Shown: positions 16,687 to 26,906, counted from the first letter of the stretch. The stretch: DNA of 64,000 bases from Pinibacter soli (GCF_029961145.1 NZ_JASBRG010000007.1:2398189-2462188), one strand, 5' to 3'. The notes: generated by a model from the letters alone, not told the origin. Program-made: numbers and translations.

Positions 16687-16745
16687 GCCGAATGCCTAAC
16701 GCTTAATGCAGCTCAATTTTCTGCATTAAGCGTTAGGCATTCGGC
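16687..16745. repeat. Perfect 25-bp inverted repeat downstream of the lipoprotein
   Basis: Arms 16687-16711 and 16721-16745 are exact reverse complements (25 of 25) around a 9-nt loop, CTCAATTTT. The arm is made of words (CCGAATGCC, TAACGC, TTAATGC). It may act as a terminator, although no T run follows. Confidence 0.8.
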
Positions 16746-16801
16746 TTTCAGCGTTCAGCTGTTTTTCTCAATGTTCATTTTCAACCAGTTCTATTTTTTA
16801 G

Positions 16802-16809
16802 TAAATTCG
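16802..16809 (+). promoter_or_regulatory. Candidate promoter -7 for aconitase
   Basis: TAAATTCG is one mismatch from TAnnTTTG, 106 nt before the ATG. No matching TTG is evident upstream, so this is weak. Confidence 0.25.
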
Positions 16810-16915
16810 CAGCACTTTTTACGGCTGTCCCAGGCAATAAAAGAATTTTTCCCTCTCTGATTGACTATGACCGCCGTGTAAAGCATTCATTGTCACAATT
16901 CTAAACATAATACAC

Positions 16916-19183
16916 ATGGCTTTCGATTTAGACCTGATCAAAAAACTTTACGCCGGTTTCGGTGCTAAGGTGGAGACTGCCCGCAAAGTTGTTGGACGTC
17001 CGTTAACGCTAACAGAAAAAATATTGTATGCCCACCTCTGGCAAGGCGCAGCTACCCAGCCTTTTGAAAGGGGAAAAAGCTATGTTGATTTTGCTCCGGA
17101 TCGCGTTGCCATGCAGGATGCGACTGCGCAAATGGCGCTTTTGCAGTTCATGCAAGCGGGTCGTGATAAAGTTGCCGTTCCTTCTACTGTACATTGCGAC
17201 CACCTGATTGTAGCTAAAGAAAACAGCAAAGTGGACCTTGACAGAGCAGTTCACGAGAGCAGCGAGGTTTATGACTTCCTTGCTTCTGTTTCTAATAAAT
17301 ATGGTATCGGTTTCTGGAAACCGGGTGCGGGTATCATTCACCAGGTGGTGTTGGAAAACTACGCTTTTCCTGGCGGCATGATGATTGGTACAGATAGCCA
17401 CACGGTAAACGCAGGTGGCTTGGGTATGATTGCTATCGGTGTTGGTGGTGCTGATGCCTGCGACGTGATGGCCGGCCTTCCTTGGGAGTTGAAGTTCCCT
17501 AAACTGATCGGTGTAAAACTCACAGGTAAATTGAATGGCTGGACCGCTCCTAAAGATGTTATCTTAAAAGTTGCCGGTATTCTTACTGTAAAAGGTGGTA
17601 CCGGTGCTGTTGTTGAATATTTCGGCGAAGGCGCTACAAGCATGAGCTGTACAGGTAAAGGTACTATCTGTAACATGGGTGCAGAAATTGGTGCAACCAC
17701 TTCTACATTCGGTTACGATGAAAGCATGAGCCGCTATTTGAAAGCAACCGGCCGCGAAGAAATCGCAACTGCTGCTGACGCTATCAAAGAACACCTTACT
17801 GCAGATGCTGAAGTGTACACAAATCCTGAAAAATATTTCGACCAGGTTATCGAAATCAACCTGAGCGAATTGGAACCACACTTAAACGGACCATTCACTC
17901 CGGATTTAGCCACTCCTATTTCTAAAATGAAAGAAGAAGCTGCTAAAAATGGCTGGCCTACTAAAATCGAAGTGGGTTTGATCGGTTCATGTACAAACTC
18001 TTCTTACGAAGATATCAGCCGTGCAGTGAGCCTTGCAAAACAAGTAAAAGAAAAAGGTCTTAAAACAAAAGCAGAATTCACCATTACTCCTGGTAGTGAG
18101 CAAGTTCGTTTCACTATCGAAAGAGATGGTTTTCTTGATATTTTTGACCAGATCGGTGCAAAAGTTTTCGCAAATGCCTGCGGGCCTTGCATTGGTATGT
18201 GGGACAGAATGGGTGCTGACAAGCAAGAAAAAAATACCATTGTTCACAGTTTCAACAGAAACTTTGCTAAACGTGCGGATGGTAACCCTAACACTTACGC
18301 GTTCGTTGCTTCTCCTGAATTGGTTACAGCATTGGCTATTGCAGGTGATCTTTCTTTCAACCCGCTTACAGATACTTTGATAAACGAAAAAGGTGAGAAA
18401 GTAAAACTGGATGCTCCAACAGGTAATGAATTGCCTCCAAAAGGTTTCTCTGTTGACGATCCGGGTTACCAGGCTCCGGCTGCTGATGGCAGTGGCGTTC
18501 AGGTAGCAGTTTCTCCAACCTCTAACCGTTTGCAATTGCTGGATCCATTTGCTTCATGGGAAGGTACAGACCTTAAAGGTTTGAAACTCCTGATCAAAGC
18601 AAAAGGAAAATGTACAACTGACCACATCTCTATGGCAGGCCCATGGTTGAAATTCCGCGGTCACCTTGATAACATTTCCAACAACATGTTGATCGGTGCG
18701 GTTAACTTCTTCAACGAAAAAACTGACCTTGTTAAAAACCAGTTGACTGGCGAATACGGCGCAGTTCCTGCAACTCAACGTGCTTACAAAGCAGCAAACG
18801 TTGGTTCAGTAGTAGTTGGTGATGAAAACTACGGTGAAGGTTCTTCACGTGAGCATGCGGCTATGGAGCCTCGTCACTTAGGTGTACGTGCGGTTTTGGT
18901 GAAATCTTTCGCCCGTATCCACGAAACCAACCTGAAAAAACAAGGTATGCTGGGATTGACTTTTGCCGACAAAGCAGACTATGATAAAATTCAGGAAGAC
19001 GATACAATCGATATCAATGGCCTGACTCATTTCGCTCCAGGCAAACCATTGGAACTGGTATTGCACCATAAAGATGGCAGCAGCGAAATCATCATGGCAA
19101 ATCACACTTACAACGATCAGCAGATCGAATGGTTCAAAGCCGGTGGCGCATTGAACATCATTCGCAAGCAGTTTGTTAAGTAG
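16916..19183 (+). CDS. acn: Aconitate hydratase
   Basis: 755 residues, the length of the mitochondrial-type aconitase found in Bacteroidota. The three [4Fe-4S] cysteines are C359 ([10 protein letters not shown]) and C422/C425 ([10 protein letters not shown]). The substrate-binding region [19 protein letters not shown] lies near 153-171, and the C-terminal swivel domain contains [12 protein letters not shown]. It interconverts citrate and isocitrate in the TCA cycle, in the cytoplasm. Codon choice is visibly more even and optimised than in neighbours, fitting high expression. It is monocistronic, closed by a terminator at 19207. Confidence 0.97.
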   Translation: MAFDLDLIKKLYAGFGAKVETARKVVGRPLTLTEKILYAHLWQGAATQPFERGKSYVDFAPDRVAMQDATAQMALLQFMQAGRDKVAVPSTVHCDHLIVAKENSKVDLDRAVHESSEVYDFLASVSNKYGIGFWKPGAGIIHQVVLENYAFPGGMMIGTDSHTVNAGGLGMIAIGVGGADACDVMAGLPWELKFPKLIGVKLTGKLNGWTAPKDVILKVAGILTVKGGTGAVVEYFGEGATSMSCTGKGTICNMGAEIGATTSTFGYDESMSRYLKATGREEIATAADAIKEHLTADAEVYTNPEKYFDQVIEINLSELEPHLNGPFTPDLATPISKMKEEAAKNGWPTKIEVGLIGSCTNSSYEDISRAVSLAKQVKEKGLKTKAEFTITPGSEQVRFTIERDGFLDIFDQIGAKVFANACGPCIGMWDRMGADKQEKNTIVHSFNRNFAKRADGNPNTYAFVASPELVTALAIAGDLSFNPLTDTLINEKGEKVKLDAPTGNELPPKGFSVDDPGYQAPAADGSGVQVAVSPTSNRLQLLDPFASWEGTDLKGLKLLIKAKGKCTTDHISMAGPWLKFRGHLDNISNNMLIGAVNFFNEKTDLVKNQLTGEYGAVPATQRAYKAANVGSVVVGDENYGEGSSREHAAMEPRHLGVRAVLVKSFARIHETNLKKQGMLGLTFADKADYDKIQEDDTIDINGLTHFAPGKPLELVLHHKDGSSEIIMANHTYNDQQIEWFKAGGALNIIRKQFVK

Positions 19184-19206
19184 TAAGTTTTAAGTAATAC
19201 GTTTTA

Positions 19207-19237
19207 AGTTGGCAGCGAAAGTTGCCAACTTTTTTTA
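19207..19237 (+). terminator. Intrinsic terminator of aconitase
   Basis: AGTTGGCA (19207-19214) pairs with TGCCAACT (19223-19230), then a T run. A nearly identical hairpin ends the DUF3857 pair at 24860. From 19238 to 19532 I see no gene or clear signal. Confidence 0.85.
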
Positions 19238-19532
19238 TTTTAGAGAAGACACGTGGATTTTAAGATTGTATGATCGGTGAATATTAGGTAATCAGCAGTT
19301 GAGGTATTATTGGGCCATTGTTGCGTCGCACACTTGTACAGCAGAATTTCTATTGAGCGAAGAATATCGGATAGAGCGAAGCCGTTGCGCTTACTTAGCC
19401 CGTTAACGGCCGCATTCTCCTTTTCAAGTTTTATATATCAGTTTGACGAAGTCATCTTTTGATTCGCATGGATACTTTAAACTTGCAGCCTCGCAATTGC
19501 GTACCTGGTTCAAAACTATTTATTGATTTTTT

Positions 19533-20267
19533 ATGAAAAAACTCTTAGGATACATCTTAACACCCATTTTTTACTTTGTATTTGGGCTAATACTTTGCGT
19601 GTTCCATGTAGCGCAAGTAATTGCACTAAGAATATTTGGAAAAAATGCGCATAAGAAAACAGTAGATGTAATGAATTTTTGTCTCTTATACAGCCTTTGG
19701 ATTTTAGGAACACGCATACATATAAAATACAAGTTTAAGCCGCCCGTGGATAAACCAATCATCTTTGTAGCCAACCATCAAAGCCTGTATGATATTGTTG
19801 GCATTATCTGGTTCCTGCGCAACAATTATCCAAAATTTGTTTCTAAAATAGAGCTCGGCAAGGGCATTCCAAGCATTTCTTATAATCTTCGCCATAGCGG
19901 AGCCGCAATGATTAACAGGAATGATCCCAGACAAGCAATTACTGCAATAGCAAAACTTGGAAAACTAATAGAAGAAAATAATTATAGTGCGGTAATATTT
20001 CCTGAGGGCACAAGATCAAAAGATGGAACAGTAAAAGGTTTTGCCGCTGCCGGGATCAATGCGTTATTGAAAAAAGCTCCTGACGCATTAGTTGTGCCTA
20101 TAGTGATCAATAATAATTGGAAACTAAACCGCTGGCGATTTCCCATGTCGGTCGGGGAACACATAAGCTGGACCGTTCTTCCCTGCATTCAAACCACAGG
20201 CAAAGAAATCGCAACTATTGTCTTAGAGGCGGAGAACGCCATAAGGGCTGAACTAAGTAATATTTAG
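19533..20267 (+). CDS. plsC: 1-acyl-sn-glycerol-3-phosphate acyltransferase
   Basis: 244 residues. The catalytic HX4D motif is NHQSLYD (H82, D87) and the phosphate-binding motif is FPEGTRS (156-162). An N-terminal membrane helix (about 8-32) anchors it to the inner membrane. It transfers an acyl chain to lysophosphatidate to make phosphatidate in phospholipid synthesis. Related lysolipid acyltransferases share these motifs, so the exact acceptor is not proven. Single gene. Confidence 0.92.
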   Translation: MKKLLGYILTPIFYFVFGLILCVFHVAQVIALRIFGKNAHKKTVDVMNFCLLYSLWILGTRIHIKYKFKPPVDKPIIFVANHQSLYDIVGIIWFLRNNYPKFVSKIELGKGIPSISYNLRHSGAAMINRNDPRQAITAIAKLGKLIEENNYSAVIFPEGTRSKDGTVKGFAAAGINALLKKAPDALVVPIVINNNWKLNRWRFPMSVGEHISWTVLPCIQTTGKEIATIVLEAENAIRAELSNI

Positions 20268-20351
20268 TGAGTTAGCTGCAAATCAGCAACAGCACTTTGC
20301 TTCGCTGCTCCGTGAAATTCACAAGCACTCCGCGCCCCTTTGCACCTTTGC

Positions 20352-20438
20352 CTGCCCGACTAAAGTCATTCAGGCGGGCGTGAAGCCTTCTAACACATTA
20401 TCGAAATATCTATTTGACACAACGACCATTTTGTCAAA
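20352..20438. repeat. GCCCGAC/GGCGGGC repeat and TTTGACA inverted repeat
   Basis: 20352-20387 (TGCCCGACTAAAGTCATT, CAGGCGGGCGTGAAGCC) recurs with changes at 25002-25036. Separately, TTTGACA (20413-20419) and TGTCAAA (20432-20438) form a 7-bp inverted repeat about 70 nt before the DUF3857 gene, a possible operator. Confidence 0.45.
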
Positions 20439-20509
20439 TATTTGCATCCTTTGGTAATTTCACCATCTTAATGCATCTTATATAATTATCAGTAAAAAAT
20501 AAACCCCTT

Positions 20510-22447
20510 ATGCTAAAAACCTTGTTAGGCATTGCTTTGTGCCTGTGCGTGAACGTATCCGTTTTCTCGCAGTCCCAAACCGCAGACAGCGAAGGCTCTC
20601 AGCAAGCCTCTAACCTTAAAAAATTGGATAAAAAGGCAAAGTACGGTGCTTACCTCATCAACAAACAAATTGAATTCGGCACCTCCAAAGGCATCAACGG
20701 CCAGCCCGTAGTTACCGCCGAAGAAACCGGAAATATTGAAATGGCCAGCATTGAGGAGAAAGCCATCGTTGGGTACATGCTACCTTTTAATACATTCGTC
20801 AAACTAAAGGATTACGACTTCCAGATTTTTTACAAGAACAATTTCAAGACCCAAAAATATCCGCCGGAAAGAATTTCGCTTACCGATGAAAGCATTTTCC
20901 AGGACGACTCCTACGGCATGGTCTACGGCTTTAAAGCAGAGGAATCGGGCCAGCGCTGCCGTTTTAAATACAACTATCAATACACTGACGCGAAGTATCT
21001 GACACGCTTGTTTTTCCACGAATCTTTTCCTGTAAAACAGCAAATCATCACCTTCAAAGTGCCCTCCTGGCTTGAGCTGGAAATATTGGAAAAGAATTTC
21101 GACGGCTACAAAATCAAGAAAGAGGTAAAGAAGGATAAAGACTATACCATTTACACTTACAAGGCAGATGATATGGCGGGCGCAAAGACAGAAAAAATGT
21201 CGCTGGCGAAACCTTACTATCTTCCACACCTGATCCTAACCGTTAGAAGCTTTACAGTAAACAAGCAAAAAATAAGCGGCTTTAAAAATGTGGACGACAT
21301 GTACACCTGGTACAGCCTGCTCTACAAAAAAGCCCAAAACAAAACGGACGTTTTGAAGGCTCAGGTAACCAAACTAACAGCAGGCAAAACGACGGATGAA
21401 GATAAAGTGCGTGCCATATATTACTGGGTGCAGGACAACATCCGCTACATTGCCTTTGAAGAAGGTTATGCAGGCTTTGTTCCCGAAACAGTACAAGATG
21501 TTTACAATAACAAATATGGCGATTGTAAAGGCATGGCCAACCTTGTTACAGAAATGCTGAAACTTGCAGGCTTCGATGCCCATTTCTCATGGATCGGCAC
21601 AAGGGAAATTCCCTACGATATTACAGATGTACAATCTATGTGTGTAAGCAACCACGCGATATCTGTGCTTTACCTTAAAGGCAAAACATACTTCATCGAC
21701 GGTACTGAAAAGTATGCTGCGCTTGGAACAAACGCCAGCCGCATCCAGGGCAAGAAAGTACTGGTTGAAAATGGCAGCTCTTACAAACTAGAAACAGTGC
21801 CGCAGGAAAACATGGAGAACGACAAAATAAATACCGTGTCCAACCTTGCTATCGACGGCGATAAACTTACCGGACACATGACTGTTACTTTTGACGGTGA
21901 ATCCCGCCACTTGTTCCATTACATTTACAACAATGTGCCTGTCGACAAACGTAAAGACTTTGTAAGCAGCCTGCTGCAGGTTTCCGGCGAAAACACGGAA
22001 ACTTCCAACATTAAAACATCTGATTTTACGAACAGGGAAATTCCTATCACCGTTGAAGGCGATATAGAAGTAAGCAACCAGATCACAGAAATTGATAAAA
22101 ATATTTACACAACCATCGACTTTTTCCCACGCAACATCATGGGCTTTATGCCGGGAGAAAATAGGAAATCGCCAATCGACTTGGGTAACGCTTTTGTAGC
22201 CACAGATAAAATAATGCTGAAATTGCCTGCCAGTGCAAAGCCCGGTTCAATGCCAAAAAAATTCACTGCAAACTTCAACAAAAACCAGGTGGATGCAGAG
22301 TACGCATTCAACAACGGTCAGGTGACTTTACAAAAGAAAACAGTAATGGCTTCGCCTGTGATACTGCCTGTCGACTTTGATGCGTGGAAGAAATTTGTCA
22401 GTTCCATAAAAGAGTTTAACCGCAGTAGTATTTCCATTATTGAATAA
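20510..22447 (+). CDS. Exported DUF3857 protein with active transglutaminase-like domain
   Basis: 645 residues with a signal peptide (about 1-20, ending VFSQ). An N-terminal DUF3857 domain (about 60-260) is followed by a transglutaminase-like domain carrying a full Cys-His-Asp triad: C339 in YGDCKGMA, H382 in SNHAIS and D397 in FIDGTEKY. A C-terminal beta-rich part completes the protein. Such proteins are common in Bacteroidota, often near the outer membrane; the reaction (crosslinking, hydrolysis or peptidase) is not established. It lies directly before a second DUF3857 gene, likely in one operon. Confidence 0.85.
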   Translation: MLKTLLGIALCLCVNVSVFSQSQTADSEGSQQASNLKKLDKKAKYGAYLINKQIEFGTSKGINGQPVVTAEETGNIEMASIEEKAIVGYMLPFNTFVKLKDYDFQIFYKNNFKTQKYPPERISLTDESIFQDDSYGMVYGFKAEESGQRCRFKYNYQYTDAKYLTRLFFHESFPVKQQIITFKVPSWLELEILEKNFDGYKIKKEVKKDKDYTIYTYKADDMAGAKTEKMSLAKPYYLPHLILTVRSFTVNKQKISGFKNVDDMYTWYSLLYKKAQNKTDVLKAQVTKLTAGKTTDEDKVRAIYYWVQDNIRYIAFEEGYAGFVPETVQDVYNNKYGDCKGMANLVTEMLKLAGFDAHFSWIGTREIPYDITDVQSMCVSNHAISVLYLKGKTYFIDGTEKYAALGTNASRIQGKKVLVENGSSYKLETVPQENMENDKINTVSNLAIDGDKLTGHMTVTFDGESRHLFHYIYNNVPVDKRKDFVSSLLQVSGENTETSNIKTSDFTNREIPITVEGDIEVSNQITEIDKNIYTTIDFFPRNIMGFMPGENRKSPIDLGNAFVATDKIMLKLPASAKPGSMPKKFTANFNKNQVDAEYAFNNGQVTLQKKTVMASPVILPVDFDAWKKFVSSIKEFNRSSISIIE

Positions 22448-22546
22448 ACACTTACAACTCCTTTACACAACAAATGTAAGATGGTGAGTTCGGCACAATG
22501 CAGTTGTCATTTCTACAGACCATCTAACCGGATAAAATATAACCAG

Positions 22547-24832
22547 ATGAAAAAAAGTATTTTAATCATAACCTGTGCCTGCCTCGCTTTGCAAAGCATG
22601 GCGCAGCGCCACATCAATAAAAACGAAATCAGCATCATTGAAAAAAATCTCAAGAGCGATCCCCTTCTTACAGATGATAAAGACTTCAGCATAAATGCCT
22701 CTCCACAATGGTCGAGCGAAGGCGCGGTAATTCTATCGCAAAAAACCAGTTTTAGTTTCGACAAAAAAGGCTTGAGTGCAGGTACAATTATCGGCCGCAA
22801 TTTAGTTGGCTTGTTGATGGCGCTGCCTACATTTGGCTACTCCATTTATGGCGCCAATGCAGGCAACGGCGCCACTAAAATGATAGTGGAAGAAACAGAA
22901 AGAAGAAAGCTTTTGTTAAACGACAAATATTCGCTTGAACAATATTCTGTTCTTTACTTCAGGCTGTATGCAGAGAAAGATGCGTTTGCGGCACGTGTGA
23001 TAAAAAAGGATGGCTCAACAAAAAATGTTGACATAGAAGACGCCATTGCAGTTGATAATCCAAGCGCCGTTCCTGATATCTTTAGAAGTTATACCGACAG
23101 AAGATTTTCTTCCACCTATCGTCCTAACTACTATAAAATAGCAGTGCCGGATCTGGAAGAAGGAGATGTTATAGAATATGAATTCAGAAATATCAATTCA
23201 AAACAATTTAGCAACAATCCATCTTACAAAGAGTTTTATCCGGTGTATTACGTTTGCAACAGATCAATGCCTGTTGTAAAACAAATCATAGAAGTAAACG
23301 TGGAAGATGAAAAATATCATCTCGCTTATAAAAACTTAAAAAACACTCCGGCCTTTACCGATGCCACAGACAAGCACGGCAACAAAGTGTACCGCTGGGA
23401 AGATGATAACCGCGACAAATATGGCAACATAAAATTTGTAAACAGATACACAGAATTGCCTGTAATGAAATTCCAGGTGAAGTATGCCAAGAACAACAGC
23501 CAGGGCTTGATATGGTTTAAAAGCGATGACGATATTAAGAAAGACATGCAGCCGGAAGAGTTTGTTGAAAAAACAAAGATTATCTGGTTTGAGCCAAACA
23601 AAATGCAGGGCGCGGCATTCGGCGATGATGCGAAAGGGAACATCAGTGCAATGGAAAATGCGATTTACAAAGAATTGAAAAAGCATGGCATCAACAGTGC
23701 AAGCGATGATGAATATGTACGCAAAGCTTACTATTCTATCCGTTCTAAAACGGTGTATAATAATTGGGACGATTACACTTTTGCTAAAGTTTTTTCCGCA
23801 CTTTTAAATGAAAGAAAAATTCCGCACGAAGTAATTGTAACTACAAATAACCAGTTAACGGATCTATCAAAAGTGGCCTTTACTTCAGAGCTTGGCTGGC
23901 TGATCAAATACAACAAAAAATATTATTGCAACCCGGATGAACATTTGAATCCAGAAGAAATGCCGTCTATTTACAATGGCAACCTTTCTGTAAGATTCAA
24001 TCCTAATAATACAAAGGAAAAGGAAACTGTAGAGCCGCTTCCTGTTTCTGATACGCTTGCCAACTCAATAACCGTACAGGTTATGAGCAAAATGCCAGAC
24101 GTTACTCAATCTATTTTAAGTGTTGAGAAAACAACAGAAGCCAAAGGTCTTGTAAAGAGCGCTTACATAGATGATGCGCTTGCGCTCACTCCTTTTATGG
24201 AAAGCGATTACAGAAACTATGATGGCACCGGCATGTGGGAAGGTTTAAGTTCTGTAGAAGAAGAAAAAGCTACGACTGAATTTAACCATCAAAAAAAGGA
24301 ATGGAAAGAAGACAAACCGCTAATGATGGAAGAGAATGCCAACGACCTCTATAACGATCAGGTGGAAAAATATACGAACTTCCGCGTAGTTGATGATGGC
24401 CGTAGCTACAAAAAAAATCAGCTCAAATACGTAGAGAATTTTTCGCTGAATGAAATGACTTCAAAAGTTGGAGAAGACATTATCATTAAGATTCCTTTCC
24501 TTATGGGCGAGCAAACAAAAATTAAAAAAGCGGACCGTACACGTACATTGCCTATCAACATCAACTACGAAGGCAACTTTACATACAACATCGCGTTCGA
24601 CATTCCCATAGGCTACACTATTAAAGGATGGGAAGCTTTGAATGCACGAACAGACAATGAGTTTGCAAGTTTTACCAGCAAAGCAAAAATTGTAAATAAT
24701 CAACTGTTGATTCAAGCTAAGCAGGTATTTAAAAACGTAAACGTAAAAGCCGAAAACTGGCCGGCTGTAGTTACAGTTCTGGATGCAGCATATAATTTTT
24801 CTCAAAGGAAATTATTGCTGAAGAAGATTTAG
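22547..24832 (+). CDS. Exported DUF3857 protein, transglutaminase domain without its catalytic residues
   Basis: 761 residues from the ATG at 22547, which begins a clear signal peptide (MKKSILIITCACLALQSMAQ). A 22-residue upstream extension to 22481 would put a polar stretch before the signal and is rejected. Same architecture as its neighbour, but where the other has YGDCKGMA this one reads NNWDDYTFAKVF, and no His sits at the SNHAIS position (SELGWLIKY). It is therefore probably a non-catalytic partner. The gap to the upstream gene is 99 nt. Terminator at 24860. Confidence 0.8.
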   Translation: MKKSILIITCACLALQSMAQRHINKNEISIIEKNLKSDPLLTDDKDFSINASPQWSSEGAVILSQKTSFSFDKKGLSAGTIIGRNLVGLLMALPTFGYSIYGANAGNGATKMIVEETERRKLLLNDKYSLEQYSVLYFRLYAEKDAFAARVIKKDGSTKNVDIEDAIAVDNPSAVPDIFRSYTDRRFSSTYRPNYYKIAVPDLEEGDVIEYEFRNINSKQFSNNPSYKEFYPVYYVCNRSMPVVKQIIEVNVEDEKYHLAYKNLKNTPAFTDATDKHGNKVYRWEDDNRDKYGNIKFVNRYTELPVMKFQVKYAKNNSQGLIWFKSDDDIKKDMQPEEFVEKTKIIWFEPNKMQGAAFGDDAKGNISAMENAIYKELKKHGINSASDDEYVRKAYYSIRSKTVYNNWDDYTFAKVFSALLNERKIPHEVIVTTNNQLTDLSKVAFTSELGWLIKYNKKYYCNPDEHLNPEEMPSIYNGNLSVRFNPNNTKEKETVEPLPVSDTLANSITVQVMSKMPDVTQSILSVEKTTEAKGLVKSAYIDDALALTPFMESDYRNYDGTGMWEGLSSVEEEKATTEFNHQKKEWKEDKPLMMEENANDLYNDQVEKYTNFRVVDDGRSYKKNQLKYVENFSLNEMTSKVGEDIIIKIPFLMGEQTKIKKADRTRTLPININYEGNFTYNIAFDIPIGYTIKGWEALNARTDNEFASFTSKAKIVNNQLLIQAKQVFKNVNVKAENWPAVVTVLDAAYNFSQRKLLLKKI

Positions 24833-24859
24833 GAGAAACCTAAAAGTTTTCAAGATATA

Positions 24860-24890
24860 AGTTGGCAGCGAGAGTTGCCAACTTTTTTTA
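24860..24890 (+). terminator. Intrinsic terminator of the DUF3857 pair
   Basis: AGTTGGCA (24860-24867) with TGCCAACT (24876-24883) and a T run; same stem as the aconitase terminator. Confidence 0.85.
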
Positions 24891-24891
24891 T

Positions 24892-25036
24892 GGCACACGG
24901 ATGACACGGATTGGACGGATTTACACGGATTTTTTGAGTGAGCACGCAGATGACGCTGATTATGCAGATCGACAGAGATCCTGCTCCGCTGCGTTCGCCG
25001 CTTGCCCGAAAGAATTTCATTCAGGCGGGCGTGAAA
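24892..25036. repeat. CACGGATGACACGG words and GCCCG/CGGGC repeat
   Basis: 24892-24936 is a tandem set of words (CACGGATGACACGGATTGG, ACGGATTTACACGGAT). 25002-25036 repeats the 20352-20387 element (TTGCCCGAAAGAATTTCATT, CAGGCGGGCGTGAAAC). Confidence 0.55.
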
Positions 25037-25069
25037 CATAACGGGGCTTTGCGTGAAGCCTTTCCGCAT

Positions 25070-26275
25070 TTAAGATGCCGGTTTATTTTCGACATCAAAT
25101 AACTCTTTCAATTTCTTTTGTAAATCTTCTCCGTACAAGTTATGGGCAATGATCATTCCGTTTGGATCGATCAGGATATTTTGCGGTACAGCGGTTATTC
25201 CATAAGCTTGGGCTACCCTGTCGTACTTGCCTGTGAGGTCGGAAACATGATACCAGCTCAAATGATCTTTTTCTATCGCGAATTCCCAGGCAACATTTAC
25301 GGTATCAAGGGAGACACTAACAATTTCCAGACCATGATGGTGATATTTTTCATAGGCCAGCACCTTGTTGGGATTTTCCATTTGGCATGGTCGCCACCAA
25401 CTCACCCAAAAATCAAGCAAGATATATTTTCCCTTTAGTGATGATAGCTGAAAGGTTTTGCCCTTTACATCAGTTGCTGTAAAATCCGTGAATGGAAAAC
25501 CCGGCTGCATTTTGCTTGCAAGCTTTAGACGCTCTGACAGATCTTTACCTTCTTTAGAAAATTTCATTCGATATGTAAGACTTACAAACAAAGGATTGAT
25601 GAAATCATAGTTGATATTTCCACCCGCCAGTTCCCAAAGACAATGTACACTGACATAAGAGTCAGGATGAGTTTTGACAAACTGGAGTTTGCAGTCAGCT
25701 ATTTGTTGCTGCAAAGCGTTAGCCATTTGCCTCTCGGCAAACAAGCCCGTAGTGTCATTGTTTTTCTGTTGTCGGCGCCAATACGCCTGGTTCTCTTCAA
25801 ATATTTTCTTCTCTATTGGGCCTATGGTCCTATGCAATATTTCCCAGTCACTATGTGATTGCATCCCCATAAATTTTGCTGTAGAAAATGAACTATCCGC
25901 ATCAATAGTTAAAACACCCGGCTCAAGAAAAGTACTTAAAAGTTCATGATTATAAACCGAGTCGTACTGCGTAAAAAGATATCGCACACCTTTATCACGC
26001 TCCTCTGGAGTTTTAAATCTCCTAAAATCAATCCATGCAATAGATGGCTCGTCCAATCTAAATTTTAATACAAAAGAGCCGCTCACTATTTTAACAGAGT
26101 CGGATTTTCTATGGCCACTTCCTGTTACAATAGTTACAAGCACTTTTGAAAGAGGGCGCACATTCTTAAAATGGCCTTTTATAATAAGATTGGATGAATC
26201 TTTTTGTTGACATTTTCCCGGCCAAGGAACGAAAAACAAGATCAGCAAACCTAATACAACATCTAGTTTCTGCAT
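25070..26275 (-). CDS. TlpA-like thioredoxin-fold protein with altered active site
   Basis: 401 residues from the ATG at 26275; a TTG 12 nt upstream is less likely. Signal peptide, then a DUF4369-type beta domain (about 30-130), a helical linker and a TlpA/AlkhpC-type thioredoxin domain (about 258-395). The redox motif, normally WCxPC, reads SWWRPC: W294 replaces the first cysteine (TGG, one base from TGC or TGT) and only C297 remains. The cis-proline P364 (AVPQN) is kept. With one cysteine it cannot cycle as a normal thiol-disulfide oxidoreductase. Single gene. Confidence 0.85.
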   Translation of the reverse strand: MQKLDVVLGLLILFFVPWPGKCQQKDSSNLIIKGHFKNVRPLSKVLVTIVTGSGHRKSDSVKIVSGSFVLKFRLDEPSIAWIDFRRFKTPEERDKGVRYLFTQYDSVYNHELLSTFLEPGVLTIDADSSFSTAKFMGMQSHSDWEILHRTIGPIEKKIFEENQAYWRRQQKNNDTTGLFAERQMANALQQQIADCKLQFVKTHPDSYVSVHCLWELAGGNINYDFINPLFVSLTYRMKFSKEGKDLSERLKLASKMQPGFPFTDFTATDVKGKTFQLSSLKGKYILLDFWVSWWRPCQMENPNKVLAYEKYHHHGLEIVSVSLDTVNVAWEFAIEKDHLSWYHVSDLTGKYDRVAQAYGITAVPQNILIDPNGMIIAHNLYGEDLQKKLKELFDVENKPAS

Positions 26276-26477
26276 ATGAAATAACAAGACGATTGATCAT
26301 ATAATTTTACCCCATCATTCAAAATCCTTTAACTTTTTTTAACTTCTTTGCGGCTTTGTGCCTTTGTGTGGAATTAAGCTATTCGACATGTTAGCACAGC
26401 GCATGTCGAATCACAGATAAAAGGAATTTCAATTCCTATAAACCGGTTAATTAATTAAATTTATACAAACACCAGAA

Positions 26478-26834
26478 ATGCTTACAGCCATCCATCCAAA
26501 GCTCCCAATGCGCAGTAAAGCTGCAACGCGGGATTATTATCTGAACAAACTTGGTTTTATACAACTGGGAAGCCTTGACTGGGATGGTTATTTGATGATT
26601 GGAAAAGACAATATTGAAATTCATTTCTTCGAGTTCAAGGAACTTGACCCAAAAGAAAATTATGGACAGGTTTATATCAGGGTTAATAATATTGAAGTAT
26701 TTTATCAATCTCTCATAGACGCAAAAGTAGCAATCCACCCTAACGGACATTTGGAAACGAAGCCCTGGGGACAAAAGGAATTTTCATTGCTTGATCCTGA
26801 TAATAATTTGTTGACATTTGGAGAAAGTATATAA
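26478..26834 (+). CDS. VOC-superfamily protein (glyoxalase/bleomycin-resistance type)
   Basis: 118 residues, one VOC module pair. H65-like acidic/histidine positions occur in IEIHFFEFKEL and in the final LLDPDNNLLTFGE, the usual last strand with its metal-ligand glutamate. The annotation bleomycin-resistance protein is common for this length, but the substrate is not predictable. Single gene; the gap before it contains a CTTTGTGCC word repeat. Confidence 0.85.
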   Translation: MLTAIHPKLPMRSKAATRDYYLNKLGFIQLGSLDWDGYLMIGKDNIEIHFFEFKELDPKENYGQVYIRVNNIEVFYQSLIDAKVAIHPNGHLETKPWGQKEFSLLDPDNNLLTFGESI

Positions 26835-26906
26835 TTTACAATTTGATGCAACCCTACAAACCATTCCTGATTTTCTAATTATTATTCTATATTAACACAA
26901 CCCTTT

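Noticed and set aside
17009-18535. Long minus-strand frames opposite aconitase
   Set aside because: They are antisense frames within a highly conserved gene, without start signals or family features.
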